From Blastococcus capsensis (lineage in GTDB: Bacteria > Actinomycetota > Actinomycetes > Mycobacteriales > Geodermatophilaceae): a stretch of 64,000 nucleotides of DNA. The position numbers and the translations under genes are program-made. The stretch spans positions 1 to 64,000 of the forward strand of contig NZ_JASNNW010000023.1 of the NCBI RefSeq assembly GCF_030165005.1, written 5' to 3'. Below the pieces are notes generated by a model, which did no database searches, was not told where the DNA came from, and saw only the letters and a list, made by a program, of their open reading frames with translations. Shown here in pieces: positions 36,346 to 45,506 of the stretch (the first letter of the stretch is position 1; every line of letters begins with the position of its first letter).

Positions 36346-37302
36346 TCAGAACAGCGCGGCGGTGAGCTGCCGGCGGGCCTGGTTGACCCGGGGGTCCTGG
36401 TCACCCACGACGGCGAACAGCTCGACCAGGTGCTTGCGTGCCTGGTCGCGGTCCTCACCCGCGGTGCGCCGCACCACGTCCAGCAGCCGGTCGAACGCGG
36501 CGTCGACGTCACCGGTGCCCAGCAGGTAGTCGGCCGCGCGGGTCTGCGCGGCGACGTCGTCCGGTGCGGCTTCGGCGGCGGCCAGCGCGTCGGGACCGGC
36601 CTCCTCGGCGCGCCGGAACAACTGCACCTGACGCAGCGCCAGCGCCGCGTCGGGGTGGTCGGGCTCCTCGGCGAGGATTGCCTGGTAGGCCGACTCCGCA
36701 GCGGCGAGGTCACCGCGCTCCAGCGCGGCCTCGGCCGCGTCCAGGCGGGGGTCGTCGGCTTCCTCGGGCGCGGCGGCCCCGGGGATCGCGCCCCCGGTGG
36801 TGGCCTGCACCAGCTCCGTGACGAACTGCCGCGCCTGCTCCTCCGGGATGGCGCCGGTGAACTCGGCGACCAACTGCCCCTGCCACACGGCCTTCACCGC
36901 GGGGATGCCTTGCACGCGCAGCCCCTGGGCCAGCGCCGGGTTGGCCTCCACATCGACCTTCGCGAGGACCCACGAGCCGCCGCCCTCGACGGCCAGCGCC
37001 TCCAGGACCGGGGACAGCTGCTTGCACGGCCCGCACCACTCCGCCCACAGGTCCAGCACCACGGGCACCTGGAAGGAGCGGTCGAGCACCTCGGCCTGGA
37101 ACGTGGCTTCGGTGACGTCGACCACGGCGCCACCCGGTGTCCCCGCCGGGGCATCGGCGCTCGGCGGTGGGGCCGCCTGGGCGCGCGCGGCGGCCTCGGA
37201 GCGCGCCTTGACGGCGGCGAGGTCCACCGCGCCGGCCATCGCGGCCGCCATCTGGGCCTGCTGGGCCTGCGTGCGCGGGTCAGGATGTCCGGGTCGAGTC
37301 AT
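36346..37302 (-). CDS. Thioredoxin-domain co-chaperone with TPR tail (CnoX/YbbN-like)
   Basis: A 318-residue cytoplasmic protein. An Ala-rich N-terminal stretch is followed by a thioredoxin fold (about residues 60-165) with the active site WAEWCGPCKQLSPVL and the cis-Pro loop VQGIPAVKAVWQG. The C-terminal part (about 180-318) is helical with TPR-like repeats (LDAAEAALERGDLAAAES, ALRQVQLFRRAEE). Both cysteines are present, so it may be redox active, unlike E. coli CnoX, which has SXXC. Its stop is 15 bp from the stop of the convergent lipoprotein gene. Confidence 0.9.
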   Translation of the reverse strand: MTRPGHPDPRTQAQQAQMAAAMAGAVDLAAVKARSEAAARAQAAPPPSADAPAGTPGGAVVDVTEATFQAEVLDRSFQVPVVLDLWAEWCGPCKQLSPVLEALAVEGGGSWVLAKVDVEANPALAQGLRVQGIPAVKAVWQGQLVAEFTGAIPEEQARQFVTELVQATTGGAIPGAAAPEEADDPRLDAAEAALERGDLAAAESAYQAILAEEPDHPDAALALRQVQLFRRAEEAGPDALAAAEAAPDDVAAQTRAADYLLGTGDVDAAFDRLLDVVRRTAGEDRDQARKHLVELFAVVGDQDPRVNQARRQLTAALF

Positions 37303-37489
37303 ATGTCCATTGTCGCCCTCCGGGCTCCGACCGCTGCCAGGCGCCTTCCCGGACCGGCGTGGAGCCCTTCTGCCGCACCGCCCGGGGAACCTCCGGCCCC
37401 GCCGTGCGGCACGACCCCCGCAGGGCGGCTCGCTCGCCGTACCGCGACGGGAGTGCCGTCCCCTACTGCCTGCCGCGTCTCCGCGGCTC

Positions 37490-37521
37490 CTCGCCGGGGA
37501 CCCTCCGGGCCCCGCGACGAG
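37490..37521 (-). terminator. Hairpin 3' of the acyl-CoA mutase
   Basis: CTCG-c-CGGGG (37490-37499) pairs with CCCCG-cga-CGAG (37510-37521 region), starting 7 nt past the mutase stop. A second hairpin, GCCGCAC ... GTGCGGC with a G/C inner stem, lies at 37372-37410 in the same 224-bp gap. The gap has no gene. Confidence 0.5.
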
Positions 37522-37527
37522 GCCCGC

Positions 37528-39207
37528 TCAAAATCTCGCGGGCTCGGTGTAGCCGCCCCACTCCGCGCGCAGGGCGTCGCAGATCTCACCGAGCGTGGCC
37601 TCGGCCCGGACCGCGTCCAGCATGGCCGGGATCATGTTCTGCTCCGTCCGGCCGACCTCGACCATGCGTGCCACGGCGGCCCGCGCGGCGGCGTCGTCCC
37701 GGTGCTGCCGGCGGCCCGCCAGCTCGGCTTTCTGGTCCCTCTCCACCTCGTGGCTGACCCGCAGGATCTCCAGCTTGTCGTCGGCGTCGACCGAGCCGGT
37801 CAGGGTGTTCACGCCGACGACCTTCTTGTCACCCTTCTCCAGCGCCCGCTGGTAGACGAACGCCGCCTCGGCGATGTCGCCGGTGAACCAGCCGTCCTCG
37901 ATGCCCCGGAGGATGCCCGACGTCATGGTGCCGTCGCTGCCCATGCCCGTGATGCGAGCGAAGATCGCCTCGGCCTGGCGTTCCATCTCGTCGGTCAACG
38001 CCTCGACGTACCAGGAACCGCCGAGGGGATCGGCCACGTTCATCACGCCGGTCTCCTCGGCGATGACCTGCTGGGTGCGCAGGGCGATCTGCGCCGCCTT
38101 GGCGCTGGGCAGCGCGAGCACCTCGTCGAGGGCGTTGGTGTGCAGCGACTGGGTGCCGCCCATGACCGCCGCCATCGCTTCGATCGTCGTCCGGACGATG
38201 TTGTTGTCCGGCTGCTGGGCGGTCAGCGAGACGCCGGCCGTCTGGGTGTGGAACCGCAGCTGCTGGGCCTTCTCCGTCGTCGCCCCGTAGACGTCGCGCA
38301 GCCAGCGGGCCCAGATGCGACGCGCGGCGCGGAACTTGGCGATCTCCTCGAAGAAGTCGATGTGCGCGTCGAAGAAGAAGGACAACCCGGGGGCGAACGT
38401 CTCGATGTCCAGGCCGCGGGAGAGGCCGAGCTCCACGTAGGCGAAGCCGTCCGCCAGCGTGTAGGCCAGCTCCTGCGCAGCGGTCGAGCCGGCCTCGCGG
38501 ATGTGGTAGCCCGAGACGCTGATCGGCTTGTAGGCCGGGATGTTCTCGGCGCAGTACTCCATGAGATCGCCGATCAGGCGCAGGTGCGGCTCGGGGGCGA
38601 AGAGCCACTCCTTCTGCGCGATGTACTCCTTGAAGATGTCGGTCTGCAGCGTGCCGTTGAGCGACTCGACTGCCGCACCTTGTCTTTCAGCGGCCACCAG
38701 GTACATGCAGAACACCGGGACGGCGGGGCCGCTGATCGTCATCGACGTCGTCGTGCCGGCCAGGTCGATGCCGTCGAACAGGACGTCCATGTCGGCGGCG
38801 GTGTCGATCGCGACCCCGCAGTGCCCGACCTCGCCGAGGCTGCGCGGGTCGTCGGAGTCGCGCCCCATGAGGGTGGGCATGTCGAACGCGACGGACAGGC
38901 CACCGCCGCCCTCCGCGAGGATCATCCTGTAGCGCTCGTTGGTCTGCCGGGCGTTGCCGAAGCCGGCGAACTGGCGGATCGTCCACGGCCGTCCGCGGTA
39001 GCCCGTGGCGTGCAGCCCTCGGGTGAAGGGGAACTCGCCCGGATAGCCGATGCGCTCGAAGTTCTCGACGGCGCTCTCGTCGGCCGGGCCGTAGACCGGC
39101 TGCACCTCGTCACCGGAGAGCGTGGTGAAGTCGGCGTCCCGGACCCGCCCCGCGGCCAGCGCCGAGTCGTACCGCTGCTGCCACCGCTGCCGGGCGTCCT
39201 GGGTCAT
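37528..39207 (-). CDS. Acyl-CoA mutase large subunit (methylmalonyl/isobutyryl-CoA mutase family)
   Basis: A 559-residue coenzyme B12-dependent mutase large chain: barrel domain only, with the B12-binding domain expected on a separate small subunit that is not in this window. Family signatures are [60 protein letters not shown] and [18 protein letters not shown]. In [14 protein letters not shown] a Gln sits where methylmalonyl-CoA mutase has the Arg that holds the substrate carboxylate (recalled from known alignments). This points to an isobutyryl-CoA-type substrate. It is preceded by a MarR gene 39 bp upstream on the same strand. Confidence 0.88.
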   Translation of the reverse strand: MTQDARQRWQQRYDSALAAGRVRDADFTTLSGDEVQPVYGPADESAVENFERIGYPGEFPFTRGLHATGYRGRPWTIRQFAGFGNARQTNERYRMILAEGGGGLSVAFDMPTLMGRDSDDPRSLGEVGHCGVAIDTAADMDVLFDGIDLAGTTTSMTISGPAVPVFCMYLVAAERQGAAVESLNGTLQTDIFKEYIAQKEWLFAPEPHLRLIGDLMEYCAENIPAYKPISVSGYHIREAGSTAAQELAYTLADGFAYVELGLSRGLDIETFAPGLSFFFDAHIDFFEEIAKFRAARRIWARWLRDVYGATTEKAQQLRFHTQTAGVSLTAQQPDNNIVRTTIEAMAAVMGGTQSLHTNALDEVLALPSAKAAQIALRTQQVIAEETGVMNVADPLGGSWYVEALTDEMERQAEAIFARITGMGSDGTMTSGILRGIEDGWFTGDIAEAAFVYQRALEKGDKKVVGVNTLTGSVDADDKLEILRVSHEVERDQKAELAGRRQHRDDAAARAAVARMVEVGRTEQNMIPAMLDAVRAEATLGEICDALRAEWGGYTEPARF

Positions 39208-39246
39208 GCACAGATGCTAGGACGTCCAACTATCGTGTGTCGACCG

Positions 39247-39774
39247 TCACCCCACAGGATCGCCGTCCCCCTGGTGGACGTCGCCGGCGCCCAGCCGCAC
39301 GGCCCGCAGGATGCCGAACAGCTGCTCCCGCTCGGCTCGGGAGAGCTCGGCGAGACCGAAGTCCAGCGCGGTCAGCGCCCTCGTCGCCTCCTCCACCACC
39401 GTCCGCCCCCGCTCGGTGATCGCCGCCAGGACGCCGCGCCCGTCGGCCGGGTTCGGCCGACGGTCCACGTAGCCGGCGGCGACCAGCCGGTCGATGGCGT
39501 TGGTGACGCTGGTCGGGTGGACCATCAGCCGGCTGCCGACGACCTTCAGCGGCAGCTCTCCCCGTCGGCTGAAGGTGAGCAGCACGAGCACCTCGTAGCG
39601 GGCGAACGTCAGGCCGTGCGGCTTGAGCACCTCGTCGAAGCGGGCGAGCAGGATCTGCTGCACCCGGAAGACCGACGTCGCCGCACGCATGGCCGAGGCC
39701 GGACCGAAGCGCTGCTCCCACGTCTCCCCGGCCCGCTCGATCGGGTCGAAGGGCAGCCCCAGCGGTCGGACCAT
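39247..39774 (-). CDS. MarR-family transcriptional regulator
   Basis: A 175-residue winged-helix dimer repressor. The DNA-binding core runs LTFARYEVLVLLTFSRRGEL, LKVVGSRLMVHPTSVTNAID, then RLVAAGYVDRRPNPADGRGV with the wing Asp-Gly-Arg. It is 39 bp upstream of the acyl-CoA mutase and co-directional, so it probably controls the mutase and itself, perhaps in response to an acyl-CoA. The leader upstream carries a pair of related hairpins. Confidence 0.9.
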   Translation of the reverse strand: MVRPLGLPFDPIERAGETWEQRFGPASAMRAATSVFRVQQILLARFDEVLKPHGLTFARYEVLVLLTFSRRGELPLKVVGSRLMVHPTSVTNAIDRLVAAGYVDRRPNPADGRGVLAAITERGRTVVEEATRALTALDFGLAELSRAEREQLFGILRAVRLGAGDVHQGDGDPVG

Positions 39775-39820
39775 GCGCGGAACGCTACCGGCCCCGATTT
39801 CCGCCTGGTGCCGCCGATCT

Positions 39821-39865
39821 GCGCACGGCGGCGGTTATCAGCGCCTCATAACCGCCACCATGCGC
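39821..39865. terminator. First of two GCGGTTAT hairpins between flavoprotein and marR
   Basis: 39821-39838 pairs with 39848-39865 (18 bp with two wobbles), loop CAGCGCCTC. The core GGCGGTTAT/ATAACCGCC recurs in the next hairpin. Confidence 0.6.
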
Positions 39866-39896
39866 ATCCGCGCGGCTGACGGCTGTCACGTATGAA

Positions 39897-39923
39897 CGCG
39901 GTTATCCGGCTGCGATAACCGCG
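39897..39923. terminator. Second GCGGTTAT hairpin, 3' of the flavoprotein gene
   Basis: CGCGGTTATC (39897-39906) pairs perfectly with GATAACCGCG (39914-39923), 7-nt loop. It is 46 nt past the flavoprotein stop on the minus strand. Both hairpins are followed by a TGCGCAT. Confidence 0.6.
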
Positions 39924-39968
39924 CTCGTGCGCATAACGGCGACGATCGGCCCAGGCGCGGTCGACGGA

Positions 39969-41447
39969 TCAGGAGGCGGCGGGGCGCAGCGGCGGGATGT
40001 CCCGGACGCCGAAGACTTCCCGCAGCGCGACGCGGGCGGCGTTGTCGCCGCAGGCACCGTGCACCGCAGGCCCGGGCGGGGTGGCCGCCGACGCCAGGTA
40101 CACACCCGTGACCGGTGTCTTGTAGGTGTTCCACCGGGGCACGGGCCGGGCCAGCATCTGCCACAGCGTGGTCTGGCCGTTCGAGATGTCCCCGCCCAGG
40201 TAGCTGGGGTTCCACTGCTCCATCTGGACGGCGGTCTTCGTGCACCGCTCCAGCACGGTGTCGCGGAAGCCGGGCGCGAAGCGCTCGATCTGGTTCTCGA
40301 TGGCCTCGGTCATGTCGACGTCGGAGCCGTGCGGCACGTGCACGTAGGCCCAGAAGATGTGCCCACCCTCGGGCGCGCGGGTGGGATCGGGCACCGTGGG
40401 CTGCACCGCGAGGACGTACGGCCGGTCGGTGATCCGGCCCTCGTTCGGGGCCCGCTCGCCCGCGATCGTCTCGTCGAGGTTCCCCGCGACGTGGATCGTC
40501 CCCGCGCGCCGCACGTCGGGATTCGCCCACGGCACGGGTTCGGAGACGATCCAATCGATCTTGAAGACGCCGGCCCCGTGCCGGTACCGCTCCACCCAGC
40601 GGCGGTAGCCCTGGTTGAGCCGGTCCCCCGCCATCGTGACGAAGTCCTCGGGCGCGGTGTCCAGCAGCACGGCGGGCACGCCCTCGAACTCCCGCAGGTC
40701 GGTCACCCGGTGGCCGGTGACCACCTCACCGCCCTGCTCCTCGAGCGCGGTGACCATCGCGTCGGCCAGCTTCTGCGACCCGCCCTCGATCACCGGCCAC
40801 CCGACGTGGTGGGACAGCATCGCCAGCAGCATGCCGAGCGCGGAGGTCAGCGGCTGGGTGAGGTCGAGCATCCCGTGCGCCCCGGCGCCCGCGACCAGCG
40901 CCCGCCCCTCATCGGTGTCGAAGTAGCGGTGCGACAGCCAGCGCACGTTGGGCAGGCCGGTCAGGCCGAACTTCACGACCTGGGCGACGCTCTTCGTGGG
41001 CAGCGATCGCAGCCGGCTGGTCAGGAAGAAGTCGACGATGTCGGTGCCGTGCTCCACCAGCGGTTCGAACAGCCGGCGGTACGCATCACCGTCGGCACCC
41101 AGGCCGGCCGCGGTCTCCTCCAGCGACCGGAACGACAGCGCCGCTCCCCCGCCGTCCAGCGGGTGGGCGAAGTTGACCTCCGGGTGCACGAAGCGCACAC
41201 CGCGGCTCTCGAGGTCGAACTCCCGGAAGAACGGCGCCGCGACGGCCAGGGGCTGCACGGTCGAGCAGACGTCGTGGTGGTAGCCGGGGCGCATGAGCTC
41301 CTCGGTGCGCATCCCACCGCCGGCGCGCTCGCCGGCGTCCACCACCTGGACCCGCAGGCCCGCGGCCGACAGGCGCAGGGCGGCGGCCAGGCCGTTCGGC
41401 CCCGCCCCGATGACGACGGCGTCCGGTCGTCCCGCAGCCGCGCTCAT
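39969..41447 (-). CDS. FAD-dependent phytoene desaturase/amine oxidase-type oxidoreductase
   Basis: A 492-residue flavoprotein. The dinucleotide-binding motif opens it (AVVIGAGPNGLAAALRLSAAG), followed by QVVDAGERAGGGMRTEELM typical of the CrtI/RetSat-like group, and it closes with a C-terminal FAD loop TGVYLASAATPPGPAVHGAC. The protein looks full length. It belongs to the actinobacterial NAD(P)/FAD-dependent oxidoreductase group annotated near phytoene desaturases, but no carotenoid genes adjoin it, so a carotenoid role is unsupported. The start ATG at 41447 lies directly before the glycine motif. It diverges from the small membrane-protein pair. Confidence 0.85.
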   Translation of the reverse strand: MSAAAGRPDAVVIGAGPNGLAAALRLSAAGLRVQVVDAGERAGGGMRTEELMRPGYHHDVCSTVQPLAVAAPFFREFDLESRGVRFVHPEVNFAHPLDGGGAALSFRSLEETAAGLGADGDAYRRLFEPLVEHGTDIVDFFLTSRLRSLPTKSVAQVVKFGLTGLPNVRWLSHRYFDTDEGRALVAGAGAHGMLDLTQPLTSALGMLLAMLSHHVGWPVIEGGSQKLADAMVTALEEQGGEVVTGHRVTDLREFEGVPAVLLDTAPEDFVTMAGDRLNQGYRRWVERYRHGAGVFKIDWIVSEPVPWANPDVRRAGTIHVAGNLDETIAGERAPNEGRITDRPYVLAVQPTVPDPTRAPEGGHIFWAYVHVPHGSDVDMTEAIENQIERFAPGFRDTVLERCTKTAVQMEQWNPSYLGGDISNGQTTLWQMLARPVPRWNTYKTPVTGVYLASAATPPGPAVHGACGDNAARVALREVFGVRDIPPLRPAAS

Positions 41448-41581
41448 CCGGCGATCCTCACGAGGGCACGGAGCAAGCGCAAGTTCGCGGTCGGCGGGTC
41501 GACTGTGACGGCTGTGCCGCCCCGGCGGGCAGCCGCGCGCGGCAGCCCCCTTCCGGCACCGGCCCGTCCTAGCCTGCCCCC

Positions 41582-42073
41582 GTGTCGCTCCACTCCTCCC
41601 CCGCGCCCGCGGCGGAGCCGCCCGTGCTCCGGCTGCCCCCGGCCGCGCGCCGAAGGCGGCTGGCCGCGACGGTCGTCGTCCTGGCTCTGCTGTTCGCCGG
41701 CACCCTGTTCGGCGACGACGACGAGTTCCCGTTCGGCCCCTTCCGGATGTACTCGACCCGCGCCGACCCGGACGCACCCGTGGTCTCCACCCGCACGGTG
41801 GGGCTGACCGCGACCGGCGAGGAGGTCCGGCTGTCCGGCGGTCAGGTCGGGCTCCGCCGCGCGGAGTTCGAGGGGCAGCTGGACCGGATCCAGGAGGACC
41901 CGGAGCTGCTGGGCCTGCTCGCCGAGGCCTTCGCCGACGCCCATCCGTCCGCGCCGGACCTGGTGGCCGTGCAGGTGGTGCAGCGCCGGATCGAGCTGGT
42001 CGACGGCCGGCAGACCGGGACGTGGACCGACCGGGTCCTGGTCGAGCACGAACTGGAGGACGAGGGCGCATGA
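41582..42073 (+). CDS. Small membrane-anchored protein paired with HTTM-like gene
   Basis: A 163-residue protein of unknown function. A basic N-terminus (AARRRRL) precedes one hydrophobic helix (about residues 28-45), leaving most of the protein outside the membrane. The short FGPFRMYSTRADPD segment after the helix resembles the FPMYS-like motif of small partners of HTTM proteins. The start is GTG. Its stop overlaps the next start as ATGA, so the two proteins are made together and may interact. Confidence 0.7.
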   Translation: MSLHSSPAPAAEPPVLRLPPAARRRRLAATVVVLALLFAGTLFGDDDEFPFGPFRMYSTRADPDAPVVSTRTVGLTATGEEVRLSGGQVGLRRAEFEGQLDRIQEDPELLGLLAEAFADAHPSAPDLVAVQVVQRRIELVDGRQTGTWTDRVLVEHELEDEGA

Positions 42074-43017
42074 GCACATCGACGTCCCCGAGCGCACCGC
42101 CGCCGGACCGCTGGTGGTTCCGGCCGGTCCCGCTCGCCCGCATCGCGGTCTTCCGCGCGATCGCCTACCTGTTCGTCCCGGTCGACGTCTTCCTCACCAC
42201 CGCCTGGGTCAAGGCGCATGCCGACGTGCCCGTCGAGTGGTACGACCCGCTGCTCATCGGCCGACTGCTGGACCTGCCCACCCCTACGCACACCGTGGTG
42301 GTGGTCGTCCAGTGGTCTCTGGTGCTCGCCGCCCTCGCCGCCGCGACCGGCCGGGCACCGCGGCTGCTGGGCACCGCCGTCTTCCTCCTCTACATGGAGT
42401 GGATGGTGATCGCGATGAGCTACGGCAAGGTCGACCACGACCGGATCGCCTACCTGGTCGCGCTCGCGGTGCTGCCGACCATCGGGCGGGCCCGGTTCCG
42501 CGACCGGCGTCCGTCCGAGGCCGCCGGTTGGGCCATGGCCGCCGTGCTCGTGACGATCATGCTGACGTACTTCTTCGCCGCCTGGGCCAAGATCCGGTTC
42601 GGCGGCCTCGACTGGCCGACCGGGGCAACGCTCACCCGTGCGCTGGTGCGCCGCGGCACGGATCTGTCCGAGTGGACCCTCGACGTGCCCTACCTGCTGG
42701 CGACCGCGCAGTGGGTGATGCTGATCCTGGAGTTCGCCGCCCCGCTCATGCTGCTGGTGCGCAGCGACCGGGCGCGGATCGCCCTGGCGGTGTTCCTGCT
42801 CGGCTTCCACGTCATGGTCTACGCCGGCGTGCAGATCATCTTCCTGCCGCACTGCGTGGCCATCCTGTCGATCCTGCCGTGGGAACGGCTGACCGCACGG
42901 CGCCGGGCGCCGACCGAGCCGTCGGTCCCGGAGGTGAGCCCGGCGCGGGCCTGTTGCGCCGACCCGGCCCACGGGCGCCGTCAGAGCCGGCCGAGCAGCT
43001 CGTCGGCGGCGCGGTAG
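42070..43017 (+). CDS. HTTM-like (vitamin K-dependent carboxylase-related) membrane protein
   Basis: A 315-residue polytopic protein with about seven predicted spans. The N-terminal PLARIAVFRAIAYLFVPVDV is the usual beginning of HTTM-domain proteins, and LTYFFAAWAKIRFGGLDW with HVMVYAGVQIIFLPHCVAI fit that fold's conserved core. Function in bacteria is not established. The C-terminal tail is polar and runs 37 bp into the convergent meaB gene, so the stops overlap. The ATG at 42070 is set by its overlap with the upstream stop. Confidence 0.7.
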   Translation: MSTSTSPSAPPPDRWWFRPVPLARIAVFRAIAYLFVPVDVFLTTAWVKAHADVPVEWYDPLLIGRLLDLPTPTHTVVVVVQWSLVLAALAAATGRAPRLLGTAVFLLYMEWMVIAMSYGKVDHDRIAYLVALAVLPTIGRARFRDRRPSEAAGWAMAAVLVTIMLTYFFAAWAKIRFGGLDWPTGATLTRALVRRGTDLSEWTLDVPYLLATAQWVMLILEFAAPLMLLVRSDRARIALAVFLLGFHVMVYAGVQIIFLPHCVAILSILPWERLTARRRAPTEPSVPEVSPARACCADPAHGRRQSRPSSSSAAR

Positions 43018-44006
43018 GGGTCGGTGCCCCCGCTCACCACCTCGTCGGCAAGCGCGCCGAGCGCCGCGGAACCGCGCACGTCACCCATCCGCCCGCGCAG
43101 CGTCGCCAGGGCGATCGCCTCGATCTCCCGGGCCGCCCGCTCGCTGCGCCGGCGGCGTCCCTCCCCGGAGGCCTCCAGCCACTGGCGGTGGTCCTCGATC
43201 TCCGCCAGCACCTCCTCGACGCCGTTGTCGGTGTCGCGGGCGGCGACGGTGCGGCAGATCGGGGGCCGCCAGTGACCGGCCTCGGAGTGCCGGCCACCGA
43301 GGGAGAGCATGTAGCGCAGGTCGCGCACGGTCTGGTCGGCGCCGTCCCGATCGGCCTTGTTGACGACGAAGACGTCGGCGACCTCGAGGATGCCGGCCTT
43401 CGCCGCCTGGATGCCGTCGCCCATGCCGGGGGCCACCAGCACCAGCGTGGTGTCGGCCAGCGACGCGATCTCCAGTTCCGACTGGCCCACCCCGACGGTC
43501 TCGATGAGCACGACGTCGCAGCCGGCGGCGTCCAGCACCCGCAGGGCCTGCGGGGTCGCCCACGAGAGGCCCCCGAGGTGGCCGCGCGAGGCCATGGAGC
43601 GGATGAAGACCCCGCCGTCGCCGGCATGGTCCTGCATGCGCACGCGGTCACCGAGCAGCGCGCCACCGGAGAAGGGCGACGACGGGTCGACGGCGAGCAC
43701 GCCGACGCGCTTGCCGGCCTGACGGAGGGCACGCACCAGCGCCGTGGTCGACGTCGACTTGCCGACCCCCGGTGAGCCGGTCAGCCCGATCACCTGGGCG
43801 GAGCCCGTGTACGGGGCCAGGGCCGCCGCCACCTCGCGCAGGGCCGGGCTGGCGTCCTCCACCAGGGAGATCAGCCGCGCCACGGACCGGGCGTCGCCCT
43901 TCCGGGCTCCCGCGACCAGCGCGGGGACGTCGACGGCACGGCGACTCCGCCGCCCCTTCGGCGCGGCGGCAGCCTCCGTCTGGACCGCGAGACCGTCCGA
44001 GGTCAC
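42981..44006 (-). CDS. meaB: MeaB/ArgK G-protein chaperone of acyl-CoA mutases
   Basis: A 341-residue GTPase that loads and protects B12-dependent acyl-CoA mutases. Walker A is GLTGSPGVGKSTSTTALV, followed by VDPSSPFSGGALLGDRVRM, DVVLIETVGVGQSELEIASL and the guanine-specificity NKAD in VFVVNKADRDGADQT. Its client may be the mutase at 37.5 kb. It is downstream of the thiolase gene on the same strand (97 bp), with a GTG start. The gene symbol follows family convention; YgfD/ArgK are synonyms. Confidence 0.93.
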   Translation of the reverse strand: MTSDGLAVQTEAAAAPKGRRSRRAVDVPALVAGARKGDARSVARLISLVEDASPALREVAAALAPYTGSAQVIGLTGSPGVGKSTSTTALVRALRQAGKRVGVLAVDPSSPFSGGALLGDRVRMQDHAGDGGVFIRSMASRGHLGGLSWATPQALRVLDAAGCDVVLIETVGVGQSELEIASLADTTLVLVAPGMGDGIQAAKAGILEVADVFVVNKADRDGADQTVRDLRYMLSLGGRHSEAGHWRPPICRTVAARDTDNGVEEVLAEIEDHRQWLEASGEGRRRRSERAAREIEAIALATLRGRMGDVRGSAALGALADEVVSGGTDPYRAADELLGRL

Positions 44007-44103
44007 GCCACCTCCTCGCTGTCCCCCGCAAGCGGGAGGTGTCCCCAGTGCGTCAGCCGCGTGCCCTGGACTGCTCCGCCCTCTGGTGGACTCGCGAGCT
44101 CGT

Positions 44104-45294
44104 TCACCCCTTGGCGGGCACGTGCAGGATCAGCGCGTCGCCCTGGCCGCCGCCGCCGCACAGCGCCGCGGCGCCGACACCGCCACCGCGGCGGCGCAGC
44201 TCCAGCGCGAGGTCGAGGACGATGCGCGCGCCGCTCATGCCGACCGGGTGGCCCAGGGCGATGGCGCCACCGTTGGGGTTGACCTTCTCCGGGTCGATCC
44301 CGAGCTCGCGGGTGGAGACGATGCCGACGGCGGCGAACGCCTCGTTGAGCTCCACCAGGTCCAGGCTCGTGGGCGCGATGCCCTCGCGCTCGCAGGCCTT
44401 CTGGATGGCCCGCGACGGCTGGCTCTGCAGCGTCGCGTCCGGCCCGGCCACGACGCCGTGCGCGCCGATCTCGGCGATCACGGTGCAGCCCAGCTCGGCG
44501 GCCTTCTCGGCGCTCATGACCACGACCGCGCAGGCGCCGTCGGAGATCTGCGAGGCGGTGCCCGCGGTGATCGTGCCGTCCTTGGCGAACGCCGGCTTGA
44601 GCTTGGAGAGGCTCTCGGCCGTGGTGTCCGGACGGATGCCCTCGTCCTCGCGGAACTCGATCGGGTCGCCCTTGCGCTGCGGGATGAGGACCGGGGTGAT
44701 CTCCTCGTCGAAGATGCCGTCCTTGGCGGCGCGCGCGGCCTTCTGGTGGCTGGCGGCGGCGAACTCGTCCTGCTCCTCGCGGGTCAGGTCGTACCGGCTG
44801 TTGGCCTGCTCGGTGAGCACGCCCATCGCCACCTGGTCGAAGGTGTCGGAGAGGCCGTCGTGCGCCATCGAGTCGACGAGCTTGGTGTCGCCGTACTTGG
44901 TGCCGGTCCGCGAGTTGGCGAGGATGTGCGGGGCCTGGGTCATCGATTCCATGCCACCGGCGACGACGACGTCGAACTCGCCGGCGCGGATGAGCTGGTC
45001 GGCCAGGGCGATCGCGTCGAGACCCGAGAGACACACCTTGTTGAGCGTGAACGACGGCACGGACATCGGGATGCCACCGGCGACCGCCGCCGGGCGGGCG
45101 GGGTTCTGGCCGGCACCGGCCTGGATGACCTGACCCATGATCACGTAGTCCACCTGGTCGCCGGAGATCCCGGCGCGCTCCAGCGCGGCCTTGATCGCGA
45201 CACCGCCGAGGTCGGCCGCGGAGAAGTCCTTGAGCGAGCCCAGCAGCCGGCCCATCGGGGTACGGGCGCCGCTGACGATGACCGAGCGGGACAT
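44104..45294 (-). CDS. Acetyl-CoA C-acetyltransferase (thiolase)
   Basis: A 396-residue biosynthetic-type thiolase that should condense two acetyl-CoA to acetoacetyl-CoA. The nucleophilic Cys is in [18 protein letters not shown], the second active-site set is [13 protein letters not shown] and [18 protein letters not shown] (His), and the acid/base Cys lies in [14 protein letters not shown]. The ATG at 45294 gives the standard [15 protein letters not shown] start. It lies upstream of meaB and diverges from the epimerase gene by about 210 bp, so the C4/C5 acyl-CoA genes cluster here. Confidence 0.94.
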   Translation of the reverse strand: MSRSVIVSGARTPMGRLLGSLKDFSAADLGGVAIKAALERAGISGDQVDYVIMGQVIQAGAGQNPARPAAVAGGIPMSVPSFTLNKVCLSGLDAIALADQLIRAGEFDVVVAGGMESMTQAPHILANSRTGTKYGDTKLVDSMAHDGLSDTFDQVAMGVLTEQANSRYDLTREEQDEFAAASHQKAARAAKDGIFDEEITPVLIPQRKGDPIEFREDEGIRPDTTAESLSKLKPAFAKDGTITAGTASQISDGACAVVVMSAEKAAELGCTVIAEIGAHGVVAGPDATLQSQPSRAIQKACEREGIAPTSLDLVELNEAFAAVGIVSTRELGIDPEKVNPNGGAIALGHPVGMSGARIVLDLALELRRRGGGVGAAALCGGGGQGDALILHVPAKG

Positions 45295-45506
45295 GCTGCC
45301 TCCAGGGGCGGGCCGCCGCCGTTGGCGACCACGTTGTCGGGACGCATCGCGACGGCGGGAACCGGCGCGGCGTCGGGCCTCCCCGGAAGGATAGGACGGC
45401 GCTCGGGCCTGCGGCAGGGCCACTTCTGTGGCCGGCGTCACGCCGGACGGGTGATGCCCACCACACCGAGCTGTCGTCCGGGACGTCCTGGCGTCAGGAT
45501 GCCCGG

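Noticed and set aside
37528-39207. MeaA-type ethylmalonyl-CoA mutase
   Set aside because: The sequence follows the isobutyryl/methylmalonyl-CoA mutase large-chain pattern and lacks the ethylmalonyl-CoA mutase pattern as I recall it, including the fused B12 domain.
41448-41581. A riboswitch or small RNA in the divergent flavoprotein/HTTM gap
   Set aside because: No recognisable conserved element or strong structure; it most likely holds two promoters.
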